A stretch of DNA of 64,000 bases, taken from the NCBI RefSeq assembly GCF_003383095.1, contig NZ_PSYW01000002.1, positions 1,116,001-1,180,000 of the forward strand, read 5' to 3'. The stretch comes from Haloferax sp. Atlit-12N (GTDB lineage: Archaea; Halobacteriota; Halobacteria; Halobacteriales; Haloferacaceae). The position numbers were made by a program, and so were the translations under genes. The first letter of the stretch is position 1; the number at the start of each line of letters is the position of its first letter. Under the pieces are notes generated by a model, which worked only from the letters and a program-made list of their open reading frames with translations, did not search any database and had not been told where the DNA came from. Shown here piece by piece: positions 35,900-44,944 of this stretch.

Positions 35900-36994
35900 T
35901 TAGAACCCGTCTTCCCACCGGAACGTACCGTTCCGCTGGACGACCTCGCCATCGACCTCGATGCGCGAATCCTCGCTCATGTCGGTTATCATGTCCACGT
36001 GGACCGCGGACTGGTTGCCGTCTTCGCCCTCGGGGAGACACGCGCCGTACGCCCGCCCGACCGCGAGGTGGATGGTGTCGCCCATCTTCTCGTCGAAGAG
36101 GATGCTGTCGGTAAAGCGGTCGATGCCGCGGTTCATGCCGATGCCGAGTTCGCCGAGGCGGCGCGCGCCCTCGTCGGTGTCGAGGATACCGGCCAGCGCG
36201 TCCTCACCCGTGCCCGCGGAGAAGTCGACCACTTCGCCGGCCTCGAACGTCAGGTGGACGTTCTCGACGCGCTGGCCCTCCAGCGTCATCGGCACGTCGA
36301 AGAACACCTCGCCCTCGACGGCGTCCTCGACGGGCGCGGTGAACACCTCGCCCGACGGGAGGTTGTGAGAGTCGTAGGCGACGGAGGCCGCGGAGTTGAC
36401 CGCGGTCCGGCCCTCGATGGACATCGTGAGGTCGGTGTCCGCCTTGACGATGCGGACCTCCGACCCGGCGTCGAGCACGTCTTTCATGTTCGCCATCTCG
36501 TCGGCGAGTTCCGACCAGTCGCGGAGAATCGCGTCGTAGACGAAGTCGGCGTACTCCTCGAACGACATACCGGCCTGCTGGGCCGCCGCGCGGGTGGGAT
36601 GGACCGTCGAGACCCAGTCGGTGTCCATGCGCGCCTCTTTAACCTCGCTCGTGGCGCGGCCGTAGGCCTGCCGCGTCTCGGTCGGCACGTCGGCGGTCGC
36701 CGCCGTGTTGCGGGTGCCACCGAGGAAGAGCACCGAGTCGGCGGCCTCGTAGAGGGCGAGTTCGTGCTCGGGGAGGTCGAAGTCGCCGTCGTGCGCGCGG
36801 AGGTACGCCCGCTGGACCTCCTCGGAGGCGTAGGTCGTGACGACGCTCGCGCCGCGCTCGCCGAGGGCGTCGGCGACGGCGACCGCGAGGTCGTGAGCCC
36901 CCTCGCCGACCGAGACGACCACGTCGTCGCCGGCCTCGATTCGCGCGCTCCAGTCGACGAGCACCGCGGCGTGCTCGTGGATGCGTTCGTCCAT
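35900..36994 (-). CDS. M29-family aminopeptidase
   Basis: A 364-residue cytosolic metallo-aminopeptidase of the thermophilic AmpS/aminopeptidase T family. Metal-binding acids and histidines appear in the C-terminal domain: EDAVEGEVFFDVP, NVHLTFEAGEV, ELGIGMN, IHLAVGRAYG and VHVDMITDM (the usual second Glu, His and Asp ligands). The N-terminal domain VVVSVGEGAHDLAVAVADAL is the companion fold. It trims N-terminal amino acids from peptides. Length and motif order match the family. Confidence 0.9.
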   Translation of the reverse strand: MDERIHEHAAVLVDWSARIEAGDDVVVSVGEGAHDLAVAVADALGERGASVVTTYASEEVQRAYLRAHDGDFDLPEHELALYEAADSVLFLGGTRNTAATADVPTETRQAYGRATSEVKEARMDTDWVSTVHPTRAAAQQAGMSFEEYADFVYDAILRDWSELADEMANMKDVLDAGSEVRIVKADTDLTMSIEGRTAVNSAASVAYDSHNLPSGEVFTAPVEDAVEGEVFFDVPMTLEGQRVENVHLTFEAGEVVDFSAGTGEDALAGILDTDEGARRLGELGIGMNRGIDRFTDSILFDEKMGDTIHLAVGRAYGACLPEGEDGNQSAVHVDMITDMSEDSRIEVDGEVVQRNGTFRWEDGF

Positions 36995-37135
36995 ACGCGA
37001 CCCTCGTGCGGGGCGGTAAAAACGTCGGCGTCTGCGGGCGTGAGACCGTCCACCGCGACCCCGACGCGGGCGATGTTCGTCGGACGGGCCGAGCGTTACA
37101 GAACTCTTATCGCCCGATATCTGCCATCATCTCCC

Positions 37136-38008
37136 GTGACTTCCATCGCACTCGCCACCTCCGAGGACCACCCGGGACTCGTCGACGACGACGCCTCGTT
37201 CCTCGCTGCGCTCCGGGAGCGTGACGTGGCGGCGGAGCCGGTCGTCTGGTCCGACGAGTCGGTCGACTGGGACGGCTTCGACGCCGTGGTCGTCCGGTCG
37301 ATTTGGGATTACTACCGCCACCCGGCGGCGTACGCCGCGTGGGTCGACCGCCTGTCAGACGCCGACTGCGCGGTGTGGAACCCGACGACGACGCTCGACT
37401 GGAACAGCCACAAGTTCTACTTGCGGGACCTCGCCGACGCCGGCGTCTCGACCCTGCCGACGGAGTACGTCGAACGCGGCGGCGACGTGTCCCTCGAAGC
37501 CGTCTTCGAGACGCGAGGGTGGGACGGACTCGTCGTCAAGCCCGCCGTGAGCGCGGGCGCATTCGAGACGAGACAGCTGAGCCGCGCGGAGGCCGCCGAC
37601 GCCCAGCAATGGGTGGACGACCTCGTCGCGGAGAAAGACGTGCTGGTTCAGGAGTTCGCGCCGGACATCGAAGACGGCGAGTGGTCGCTCGTCTTCTTCG
37701 GCGACGAGTTCAGCCACGCGGTGGTCAAGCGCCCCGAACCCGGCGACTACCGCGTCCAAGAGAAACACGGCGGAAGCGTCCACGTCGAGGAGCCGAGCGA
37801 GACGCTGCTCGACAACGCCCGGCGCGTCGTCGACGCCGTCTCGGCCCACCTCGGTGGCGACCCGCCGCTGTACGCCCGCGTCGACGGCGTGGAGCGCGGC
37901 GACGGCTTCCTCCTCCTCGAAGTCGAACTCATCGAACCCGAACTGTTCTTCCGGACCGACGACGCCGCCGGCGACCGATTGGCCGAGGCGCTGTTGGCGC
38001 GGCTCTGA
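37136..38008 (+). CDS. ATP-grasp-fold protein (glutathione synthetase/RimK-like)
   Basis: A 290-residue protein starting with the GTG at 37136. The ATP-grasp core is evident in LVVKPAVSAGAFETRQL (glycine-rich loop with the ATP-binding Lys, about 127-143), VLVQEFAPDI (Glu-binding hinge) and the metal-binding C-terminal LLLEVELIEPELFF. Similar standalone enzymes ligate amino acids or peptides with ATP; bacterial relatives include O-ureido-serine cyclo-ligase. No partner gene identifies the substrate here. Confidence 0.8.
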   Translation: MTSIALATSEDHPGLVDDDASFLAALRERDVAAEPVVWSDESVDWDGFDAVVVRSIWDYYRHPAAYAAWVDRLSDADCAVWNPTTTLDWNSHKFYLRDLADAGVSTLPTEYVERGGDVSLEAVFETRGWDGLVVKPAVSAGAFETRQLSRAEAADAQQWVDDLVAEKDVLVQEFAPDIEDGEWSLVFFGDEFSHAVVKRPEPGDYRVQEKHGGSVHVEEPSETLLDNARRVVDAVSAHLGGDPPLYARVDGVERGDGFLLLEVELIEPELFFRTDDAAGDRLAEALLARL

Positions 38009-38101
38009 GCGGGCGGCCGGCTCTGAAGGTGTCGCCTCGGCGGTCGGCCGCGCACGCACCAAACCACAACCACTACCACCCCCCGCGGACGATGCCGACG
38101 C

Positions 38102-39001
38102 ATGCAACTAGGCGTCATCGGCCTCGGCCGGATGGGGCGCATCGTAGTCGACCGAGTGCTCGATGCCGGGCACGAGGTCGTGGCCTTCGACCTCTCGGCG
38201 GAAGCCGTCGCGGCGGCCGCCGACGCGGGTGCTGAACCCGCGGACAGCGTCGCCGACCTCGCCGACCGGCTCGGCGACGACAAGCGAATCTGGCTCATGG
38301 TCCCCGCGGGCGACGCAGTGGACGCGACCCTCGACGACCTCGACCCGCATCTCGACGGGGACGACGTGGTCGTCGACGGCGGCAACTCCCACTTCGAGGA
38401 GTCCGTGCGGCGCGCCGAGGCGTGCTCGGCGGCCTACCTCGACTGCGGCACCTCCGGCGGCCCCGCCGGTGCCGACCTCGGCTTCTCGCTCATGGTCGGT
38501 GGCCCGCAGTGGGCCTACGACGAGCTGACTCCCGTCTTCGACGCCGTGGCGACCGGCCCCGCCGGCCACGGCCACATGGGCGAGTCCGGCTCCGGCCACT
38601 ACGTGAAGATGGTCCACAACGGCGTCGAGTACGCGCTGATGCAGGCGTACGGCGAGGGCTTCGAACTGCTCGCCGAGGGCCGCTACGACCTCGACCTCGA
38701 ATCGGTCGCCAACACGTGGAACAACGGCGCGGTCATCCGCTCGTGGCTCCTCGAACTCTGCGAGGAGGCGTTCCGCGAGGAGGGAAGCGACCTCGGCGAC
38801 GTGGACGACCACGTCGCGGGCGGCTCGACGGGCACGTGGACGGTTCAGGAGGCCCTCGAACAGGAAGTCCCCGTCCCACTCATCTACCAGTCGCTCGCCG
38901 AGCGGTTCGGCTCCCGTGCCGACGACCGCTTCTCCCGCCGCCTCGCCAACCGGCTCCGGTACGGCTTCGGCCGTCACGAGGTCGCGCGGAAGGACGACTG
39001 A
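38102..39001 (+). CDS. gndA: 6-phosphogluconate dehydrogenase (decarboxylating), short NAD-type
   Basis: A 299-residue cytosolic enzyme that oxidises 6-phosphogluconate to ribulose 5-phosphate, the pentose-producing route of haloarchaea. The Rossmann motif VIGLGRMGRIV is at residues 5-15. The substrate motif GTSGGPAGADLG is at about 117-128, and GSGHYVKMVHNGVEYALMQ holds the catalytic Lys (in VKMVHNG). The short length matches the archaeal/GndA type rather than the long bacterial Gnd. ATG at 38102. Confidence 0.93.
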   Translation: MQLGVIGLGRMGRIVVDRVLDAGHEVVAFDLSAEAVAAAADAGAEPADSVADLADRLGDDKRIWLMVPAGDAVDATLDDLDPHLDGDDVVVDGGNSHFEESVRRAEACSAAYLDCGTSGGPAGADLGFSLMVGGPQWAYDELTPVFDAVATGPAGHGHMGESGSGHYVKMVHNGVEYALMQAYGEGFELLAEGRYDLDLESVANTWNNGAVIRSWLLELCEEAFREEGSDLGDVDDHVAGGSTGTWTVQEALEQEVPVPLIYQSLAERFGSRADDRFSRRLANRLRYGFGRHEVARKDD

Positions 39002-39175
39002 GACGGTCGTCCCCGGCGAACTGCCCCGGCGCAACCGCGACGACCGCGACGGACACCTCGCGCCCTCGATACTGAGGGAACCCGCGTGAGACCGTCGTTT
39101 CGGCGGTGAAATCGACCGCCCGCGGGTGCCGCCACAATCACAATTTCCTTAACCCCTCCCTCCATATCCGCCGGT

Positions 39176-39757
39176 ATGGCAGTCATCAGTCTGGTGGGTG
39201 TCGGGGCCGGATTGGTCCTGGTACTCCTCGCCGTCGCCCTGCACTATTCGAAGGGCACCGGCTGGGAGCCGACCGCCGACATCACACAGGAAGTCCTCGA
39301 ACGCCGCGCGGCGACCGTCGCAGAGACCGACTTCCCCGAGCCGATGAACCGTTCCATCGGCGGGGGCGGCGGCGTCGCCGCGGTCGCGGGCGGCGAAGAG
39401 GGCGCCGAACTCGAAGGCGAGGAGGCGGAAGAAGAGCCGAGCCCCGCCGACATGCCCGAAGACGAAGTCGAATACTTCGAAGTCGAGTTCGTCAAGCAGG
39501 GCGAGACCATCGAACTGGCGAGCAACGAGACCGTGCTCGACCAGGGCGAAGACGCCGGGATGGACCTCCCGTACGCGTGTCGGCAGGGTTCGTGTGTCTC
39601 CTGTGCCGCGAAGATTACCGACGGCCCGGCCGAGGAGTACATCACGCACCACACGCAGGAGACCCTCTCCGGCGAGGAGATGGACAACGGCTACACGCTG
39701 ACCTGCGTCGCCTACCCGAAGGCCGACTTCGCCATCGAGACCGGCGAAGCGCCGTAA
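39176..39757 (+). CDS. Membrane-anchored plant-type 2Fe-2S ferredoxin
   Basis: A 193-residue protein. Residues 2-22 form a single membrane helix, followed by a long acidic linker (to about 95). The C-terminal ferredoxin domain has the four cluster cysteines Cys135, Cys140, Cys143 (CRQGSCVSC) and Cys177 (LTCVAYP). It carries electrons at low potential on the inner membrane face if the N-terminus is outside. The anchored layout is a haloarchaeal variation. The electron partners are not indicated by neighbouring genes. It is transcribed 175 bases after the dehydrogenase. Confidence 0.92.
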   Translation: MAVISLVGVGAGLVLVLLAVALHYSKGTGWEPTADITQEVLERRAATVAETDFPEPMNRSIGGGGGVAAVAGGEEGAELEGEEAEEEPSPADMPEDEVEYFEVEFVKQGETIELASNETVLDQGEDAGMDLPYACRQGSCVSCAAKITDGPAEEYITHHTQETLSGEEMDNGYTLTCVAYPKADFAIETGEAP

Positions 39758-39954
39758 CGCGACGACCGCAACCACCCACCGTTTTCTCTCGACGCCATCC
39801 GTTCGTGAGTCGTCGTCGCCGCTTCTGCGAATAGCTCCCGCATCGTCGGGCGCGGTCGGTCACACGGGAGCCGCTCCCGTCCGCCGCCGACCGCCTCACC
39901 GGGCGACGACCCTATCGACGCTTTCAAACGGTCTCCGCGTGTCTCACCTCTTCA

Positions 39955-41421
39955 GTGTCCCTCCCCGAAGGAGGTTCCCTCACCGAAGGCGACCTCAAAC
40001 GGCCGATGTTCGAACTGGCGTGGCCCATTATCGTCACCGAACTCCTCCAAGTGGCGTACAACCTCGCCGACACCGTCTGGCTCGGTCGGCTCTCGACCGA
40101 CGCCGTCGCCGCCATCAGCCTCGCGTTTCCCCTCATCTTCCTGCTCATCTCCGTCGGCGGCGGCTTCACTGTCGCCGGGAGCACGCTCGTCGCCCAGTAC
40201 ACCGGCGCGAAAAGCGAGGGCTCGGCCGGGACCGTCGCCGGACAGACGCTCACGTTCATCACCGTCATCGCCGTCGTCGTCGGCATCATCGGCTTTTTCG
40301 CCACCGACGCGATGCTCGGCGTCCTCCCGAGTTCGGAGGCGACCGCCGGACAGGTCATCCCCCTCGCCGGCGACTACATGCGCGTGTTCTTCCTCGGCCT
40401 GCCGTTCCTCTTCGGCTTTTTCGTCTTCTCCGCGCTCATGCGCGGCTACGGCAACACCCGTGCCCCGATGGTCGTGATGTTCATCAGCGTCGTCATCAAC
40501 ATCGTCATCGACCCCGTGTTCATCTTCGGCTTCGACGCCAACCCGCTGTTTTCGATGCTCGGATTAGAGGGCCTTCAGGCGAGCCTCTTCACCGCCACGG
40601 GCTTCGACGGCTTCAAAGTCGCCGGCGCGGCGTACGCGACAGTTCTCTCGCGCGCCGTCGCCACCATCATCGGCATCTACGTCATCTTCGGGACGAGCGC
40701 CGGCCCCGACGTACAGCTCGCCGACTTCCGCCCGCAGTTCGAGTACATCAAGCAAATCGTCGATATCGGCGTTCCGAGCGCCATTGAGCAGTCCGCCACC
40801 GCCCTCGGCTTCATCACTCTCACCGCGATGGTCGTCACGTTCAAGCCCGAAGTTGTCGCGGCGTTCGGTCTCGGTAACCGCCTCACGTCGCTGGTGTTCC
40901 TCCCGGCGCTCGGCCTCGGACGGGCGACGAACACCATCGTCGGCCAGAACCTCGGCGCACAAAAACCGGAGCGCGCCGAGAGCGCCGTCTGGCTCGCCGC
41001 CAAGGTCGGTGCGAGCGTCATGCTCGTCACCGGCGTCCTCGCCTACATCTTCGCCGAACCCATCGTCGCGTTCTTCCTCCAGACCGGGACAGCCTCGGCC
41101 GCCCAGACCATCGACCTCGGCGTCGAGTACATCCGCATCCGGGCGTTCGAGTTCGGCTTCATCGGCGTCCTCCAGGTCGTCCTCGGGGCGTACCGCGGCG
41201 CGGGGAACACGAAGACTGCCCTCGGGTTCTCGCTGTTCGCGCTCTGGCTGGGCCGCGTGCCCATCGTCTACCTGCTTTCGTTCCAGTTCGGGTTCGCCGA
41301 GACGGGCATCTGGCTCGGGATGGCCGTCGGACAGATTCTCGGCGCGATTGCGGCCACGGCGTGGTTCACCCGCGGGACGTGGAAACACAGCGTCGTCGAC
41401 GCCGACGCGACTGGAACGTAA
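39955..41421 (+). CDS. MATE-family efflux transporter
   Basis: A 488-residue membrane protein with twelve predicted helices and the MATE signatures WPIIVTELLQVAYNLADTVW (about residues 24-43) and PSAIEQSATALGFITL in the second half. MATE proteins export drugs or metabolites in exchange for Na+ or H+. The start is GTG at 39955, with no better in-frame ATG before the first helix. It is the last gene before the tRNA-Arg and the GC drop, so it marks the edge of the core genome. Confidence 0.93.
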   Translation: MSLPEGGSLTEGDLKRPMFELAWPIIVTELLQVAYNLADTVWLGRLSTDAVAAISLAFPLIFLLISVGGGFTVAGSTLVAQYTGAKSEGSAGTVAGQTLTFITVIAVVVGIIGFFATDAMLGVLPSSEATAGQVIPLAGDYMRVFFLGLPFLFGFFVFSALMRGYGNTRAPMVVMFISVVINIVIDPVFIFGFDANPLFSMLGLEGLQASLFTATGFDGFKVAGAAYATVLSRAVATIIGIYVIFGTSAGPDVQLADFRPQFEYIKQIVDIGVPSAIEQSATALGFITLTAMVVTFKPEVVAAFGLGNRLTSLVFLPALGLGRATNTIVGQNLGAQKPERAESAVWLAAKVGASVMLVTGVLAYIFAEPIVAFFLQTGTASAAQTIDLGVEYIRIRAFEFGFIGVLQVVLGAYRGAGNTKTALGFSLFALWLGRVPIVYLLSFQFGFAETGIWLGMAVGQILGAIAATAWFTRGTWKHSVVDADATGT

Positions 41422-41483
41422 TCGGCCGCCGGCGTGGGTTCCACAACGGTTTTACGTCGGTGCCGTGTAGCTCTCTCCGCTGA

Positions 41484-41556
41484 GGGCCCGTAGCTCAGTG
41501 GACAGAGTGCTTGGTTCCGGACCAAGATGTCGCGGGTTCAAATCCCGTCGGGTCCG
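41484..41556 (+). tRNA. tRNA-Arg (anticodon CCG)
   Basis: A 73-nt cloverleaf. The acceptor arm GGGCCCG (41484-41490) pairs with CGGGTCC (41549-41555), discriminator G at 41556. The anticodon stem CTTGG/CCAAG encloses the loop TTCCGGA, anticodon CCG, reading the Arg codon CGG. The T-arm has the standard TTCAAAT loop. No intron is evident. The CCA end is not encoded. The gene lies at the junction between GC-rich core genome and the AT-richer region to its right, typical of an integration target. Confidence 0.97.
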
Positions 41557-41572
41557 TTCGGTTTCTGAACGG
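41554..41572. repeat. Hairpin repeat copy 1, overlapping the tRNA 3' end
   Basis: CCGTTC (41554-41559) and GAACGG (41567-41572) form a six-base inverted repeat with a seven-base loop. It shares its arms with a second hairpin 80 bases downstream (41634-41652). The first arm uses the last bases of the tRNA. It may act as the tRNA terminator or as an integrase arm site. Confidence 0.55.
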
Positions 41573-41897
41573 TGTAGATTCGATAGACGTGGGTACATCA
41601 CTTATAAAGAGCAGGCCGACTTCTGAATTGATTCCGTTCGTTTTCCGAACGGTGGTCGCTGCTGTATTGCGATTAGGTAGGATTCAAACGAGAAGAATCT
41701 GCGTAGCAAAGGATGTATTCATGCTTTCACCATGAAAATATACCCGAGCCATTTGGTTTTAATCGAGATCTCCCGCACGCTGCAGTGTATCAAGAAGGCG
41801 TAGAACGGTGAAGTTGAGCTATCACTCATATTTCGTGGATTGCCAATTAGTTCGAGAAGGTATATTAATTAGTTAGTGAAAAACAAGTATTTAACAA
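41557..41897. other. Gene-free left end of the inserted region
   Basis: A 341-bp stretch with no convincing ORF. It holds the two related hairpins (41554-41572, 41634-41652) and then increasingly AT-rich sequence with the promoter of the gene at 41898 (TATATTAATTA at 41863-41873). No structured RNA was recognised. It is the expected place of an attachment-site arm. Confidence 0.5.
41634..41652. repeat. Hairpin repeat copy 2
   Basis: CCGTTCG (41634-41640) and CGAACGG (41646-41652) form a perfect seven-base stem with a five-base loop. It repeats the arms of the hairpin at the tRNA 3' end in a near-direct repeat of about 20 bases. Confidence 0.55.
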
Positions 41898-42632
41898 ATG
41901 TTCCCTGAGATACCTATCTCCTTATCAAACCCAGCTGTAGCTGCATTTATTGGTGCTGTGGCTGGCGGTCTATTCTCTTTTGCATCGACATTCTTTTTCA
42001 ATAATAGGCAAAGGAGTATACAGAGTAACAGGCTTCGGCGAGCTTTAGCGACAGAGCTTGAATGTTTAGAGATCATGGAGCTTAGGATTGCAGTCCACAC
42101 TATGCAATCACAGGGTATTCTTCAGCAAATAATTGAAGACCAACTCGTCAATATGGCCGAGGAACAATTAGGGGAGATACCCGAAGGAGCAAGAGAAAAT
42201 GCTCAAGACGCCCTTGAGAACATCTCACATGATATAATTCAATCCGCGACTCCAGAAGCATTTGAGAAAGTTGGACTACTCCTTGCAACGCCTATCTACG
42301 AAACTAACACTGGAAAAATAGGTACACTAGACTCTGACGAGATTGAGCAGCTCATCAAATTCCATCGTTCCTTAGATCTTGTAAGGGACGAAATGGGTCG
42401 TGTTATCGAAACCGCAGAAGATGGTGGCGACGAAGACCTACAAACACGAATTAGTACACTCGAAAGTGATTTGAAAGAGCTAGAATCCACTCGCAAAGAT
42501 GTGTTGAAAAGTTTAGGATTTGATACTGAGGAACTACGCCTTTCTGAGGATGTGCTCACCGGTGTGTCTGAGAAAGATGACCAAATTAATTCAGGGCTTG
42601 AAGAGAACAATATTGATCATCTTAGAAGTTAA
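41898..42632 (+). CDS. Membrane-anchored coiled-coil protein of unknown function
   Basis: A 244-residue protein with one N-terminal membrane helix (about 11-36, VAAFIGAVAGGLFSFASTFF). A long helical, coiled-coil-rich cytoplasmic part follows; heptad-like stretches are at about 140-215. Its codon use is very AT-rich compared with the core genome. No known domain. It is the first gene of the island after the tRNA. It could be an element-encoded membrane protein, but nothing links it to a specific task. Confidence 0.72.
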   Translation: MFPEIPISLSNPAVAAFIGAVAGGLFSFASTFFFNNRQRSIQSNRLRRALATELECLEIMELRIAVHTMQSQGILQQIIEDQLVNMAEEQLGEIPEGARENAQDALENISHDIIQSATPEAFEKVGLLLATPIYETNTGKIGTLDSDEIEQLIKFHRSLDLVRDEMGRVIETAEDGGDEDLQTRISTLESDLKELESTRKDVLKSLGFDTEELRLSEDVLTGVSEKDDQINSGLEENNIDHLRS

Positions 42633-42673
42633 AAAGACAGATCTTAACCTTGACAAACCGACTTAGTGAATAT

Positions 42674-42922
42674 CTATTCCTCTTCGATTGTGTCAGTGAA
42701 ACCAGGATACCACCAAACCGTACTGCGCGCGCCGGTCTTCTTCGACTTCAACACACCCTTATCCTCCAGTTTGCGTAGCCGCTCGTAGACACCGCGACGT
42801 CCAATAGGAAGTTCTGCAGCAACCTCGTCCGCCATCAGCACTGGGTCCGAAGCGTCGACGAAGACAGAAAGAATCTCTTCATCAGTGACCGTCGGCCTTC
42901 GTCCGGGACCATTGCTTTCCAT
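42674..42922 (-). CDS. Small winged-helix regulator
   Basis: An 82-residue DNA-binding protein. The HTH is formed by VLMADEVAAELPIGRRGVYE and RLRKLEDKGVLKSKKTG (about residues 28-64), a MarR/ArsR-like winged helix with a basic wing. It is divergent from the Cas4-like operon across a 119-bp spacer that contains palindromes, so it probably represses that operon and/or itself. Such regulators are common on haloarchaeal mobile elements. Confidence 0.8.
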   Translation of the reverse strand: MESNGPGRRPTVTDEEILSVFVDASDPVLMADEVAAELPIGRRGVYERLRKLEDKGVLKSKKTGARSTVWWYPGFTDTIEEE

Positions 42923-43011
42923 CTACCGCGACACGACAAACTAGACCGGCTAAAGAAATTTCCTCCACTAACGGAATTAATACACAGACTGTCAGGAAAA
43001 CCCTGAAAAAT

Positions 43012-43037
43012 AGCCATATTAATTCCCACGTAGGAAT
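43012..43037 (+). promoter_or_regulatory. Promoter and palindrome before the Cas4-like operon
   Basis: CATATTA (43012-43018) is a TATA-like box 24 bases ahead of the ATG at 43042. Between them lies ATTCC-CACGTA-GGAAT (43022-43037), a perfect five-base-arm palindrome over the expected transcription start. It is a candidate operator for the divergent winged-helix protein. Confidence 0.5.
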
Positions 43038-43041
43038 AAAC

Positions 43042-44169
43042 ATGGACGCACACAAAACCACGGGTGGCCCGCAAGAGGTGGACTCAACAGAGTTGGTAGC
43101 GAGGCTCAGTTCTGACCTCTTCGACCGGTGGTACGCCGATAGAAAGTTCAAGAAAAACTTGGAACGAGGAACACCCTTCTTCAACGGACCTCCACGAGTT
43201 CCAGAGGCCAATAGGCACAATCCGAGTTCGTTACTCCAGTGCCACCGAAAAGTGTTCTACCGCCAGCTGAATGCCCCAAGTGAGCGACGAAGCCCTCGTG
43301 GAACATTCTGGTTTGGCTCGAAACTCGAGGTAGAAATCCTCTTTCGGTTCTTGTCCTCGACTGCCCAGGAGACGGGCCTCTATGTGGCGAACGACCTCCG
43401 CGTCGACTACGAGATACAAACTGGCGAAGAGACTCTGCACATCAAGGGATCTACGGACCCAGTCTTCGTAGATCCTGAAGGTGACCCACTCCTCGTTACG
43501 GAGATTAAGACCAAGTCGGATCGGGCGATGAAGAGACTCGAAGCCCCGGATCAGACGCACCTCGCCCAAATTCACGCCTACATGTACGGACTCTCAGAAC
43601 ACTACGAGCAGGATATCTCCGATGGAGCAATCATCTACGTCGACAGGACGTCTCTGCTCGTCAAGTCGTTTCAAGTCGAATTTGATCCCCAGTTCTGGGA
43701 CGACTTGGTCGTAGCATGGGCGAGAGAGCACACTCGCTTCAGGACTGCTGGACAACTTCCACCGGAAGAGCCGCACTTTGAGTGGGAATGTTCGTACTGT
43801 GAGTATCGATTACGGTGTGGCCAGGGAAACGACAATTGTTCTGACGCAGGGGTGGTCGGTTTCGTCGAAGGAGTCGAGTACCCACGAGATTCGGTAGAGA
43901 AACACATCGAGGCTTGGCCAGAGGCCGAACTTACACCCACCATCGCAGCAGCATACCCGGACATCTCGAATCGAGCTTCGACGACTTCGTGGAGCTGTGA
44001 GTGTTGTTCTTCCGAGTTCGCACACGAGTCGGTCGAGGCAGAAGTGGAGTACGTCTCTCCACTCTGCCCAAGGTGTCTGGATAGAGGGGTCCCGGCTGAG
44101 TTACATCCACTACCGATTACAGAGGGGTACGGGTCTGAAAACCGACTGGAGGGTGTGAGTCGTGCCTGA
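43042..44169 (+). CDS. Cas4-like PD-(D/E)XK nuclease with Fe-S cluster motif
   Basis: A 375-residue protein. The nuclease core has Asp139 (STDPVFVD), Glu154-x-Lys156 (LVTEIKTKSD) and Gln176 (QIHAYMYG), the motif II, III and QhxxY pattern of RecB/Cas4 nucleases. Cys67 (LLQCHRKVFY) and Cys250, Cys253, Cys259 (CSYCEYRLRC) match the four ligands of the 4Fe-4S cluster in Cas4/AddB. A C-terminal extension has two further CxxC pairs (CECC, CPRC) that may bind zinc. It is the first gene of a three-gene overlapping operon. No cas1, cas2 or repeat array is present, so it is probably not part of CRISPR adaptation here. Confidence 0.82.
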   Translation: MDAHKTTGGPQEVDSTELVARLSSDLFDRWYADRKFKKNLERGTPFFNGPPRVPEANRHNPSSLLQCHRKVFYRQLNAPSERRSPRGTFWFGSKLEVEILFRFLSSTAQETGLYVANDLRVDYEIQTGEETLHIKGSTDPVFVDPEGDPLLVTEIKTKSDRAMKRLEAPDQTHLAQIHAYMYGLSEHYEQDISDGAIIYVDRTSLLVKSFQVEFDPQFWDDLVVAWAREHTRFRTAGQLPPEEPHFEWECSYCEYRLRCGQGNDNCSDAGVVGFVEGVEYPRDSVEKHIEAWPEAELTPTIAAAYPDISNRASTTSWSCECCSSEFAHESVEAEVEYVSPLCPRCLDRGVPAELHPLPITEGYGSENRLEGVSRA

Positions 44170-44944
44170 GAGAGGAAAGGTGTTCGAGGCAGGTCGAGAT
44201 AAACCATGTCCAGGGTGTGGTTCGACCGAACTCGTTACCGTGGCCGAACAGAACCAGTTCTGTGCCAACTGTGGGTTCGTCGTAAGAGACGACCGAAGTC
44301 CCCCTACTGAACAGCCATCCGATGAAGACGATGTTGACCAAATCGAAGTTCGATGGGAGGACCTGTACGCGGTGTCAGATAGTACGGAAGCAAGGTTGAG
44401 AGACGTTTTCGCTACGTTGTACGCTCTTGCCTCAGAGTTTGGCGTAGGGGCCAAGACTCACGAACACGCCGCTGAAACATTAGCAGAAGTCGTCAAGGCA
44501 AATCTCCTCGATGGGAGAAAGACCGAGTCCATCGTCGGTGCAGTCCTGCTATCCAGTTCTCGTGAGTGCAGAGAACCGATTCCCCATCGACTCGTCGAAA
44601 AGCACGTCGGAGCGAAGGGTAACTATCTCAGTAGGCTCCTCAGAGAAATTGAAGAGGAAATCGGTCGGACACCGACCCAGACAGCACCGTCTCACTTCTT
44701 GGCGTTCCTATCTTCTCGGCTCGGTAGCGACGAGAAGACAATAGCTCGTGCTGAGTCTATTCTCGAAACGTCAGTCGATACTGGGTGCTACCTTGGAAAG
44801 AACCCTGTCGGCTTCGCTGCGGCAGCGTTGTATCTCGCCCACGAAGAGGAGTACACACAGAAGCAGATCGCCAACGAAGCAGGGGTCTCGACGGAAACGG
44901 TACGAGTCAGGCTCGGTGACCTGCGGACGGCGGGAGTCCGCTGA
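44162..44944 (+). CDS. TFB-like protein (zinc ribbon plus cyclin folds)
   Basis: A 260-residue homologue of archaeal transcription factor B. An N-terminal zinc ribbon holds CPGC (Cys16, Cys19) and CANC (Cys34, Cys37). Two cyclin-like repeats follow. The C-terminal one has YTQKQIANEAGVSTETVRVR, the BRE-binding HTH of TFB. The GTG start overlaps the nuclease gene by eight bases. The usual B-finger and B-linker are shortened, so it may be a specialised factor for the element's own promoters, or a DNA-binding adaptor for its neighbours rather than a general initiator. Confidence 0.82.
   Translation: MPERGKVFEAGRDKPCPGCGSTELVTVAEQNQFCANCGFVVRDDRSPPTEQPSDEDDVDQIEVRWEDLYAVSDSTEARLRDVFATLYALASEFGVGAKTHEHAAETLAEVVKANLLDGRKTESIVGAVLLSSSRECREPIPHRLVEKHVGAKGNYLSRLLREIEEEIGRTPTQTAPSHFLAFLSSRLGSDEKTIARAESILETSVDTGCYLGKNPVGFAAAALYLAHEEEYTQKQIANEAGVSTETVRVRLGDLRTAGVR

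Noticed and set aside
43042-44169. The Cas4-like gene as part of a CRISPR-Cas locus
   Set aside because: No repeat array, leader, cas1, cas2 or effector gene is present anywhere in the window. The neighbours are a TFB-like gene and a recombinase.
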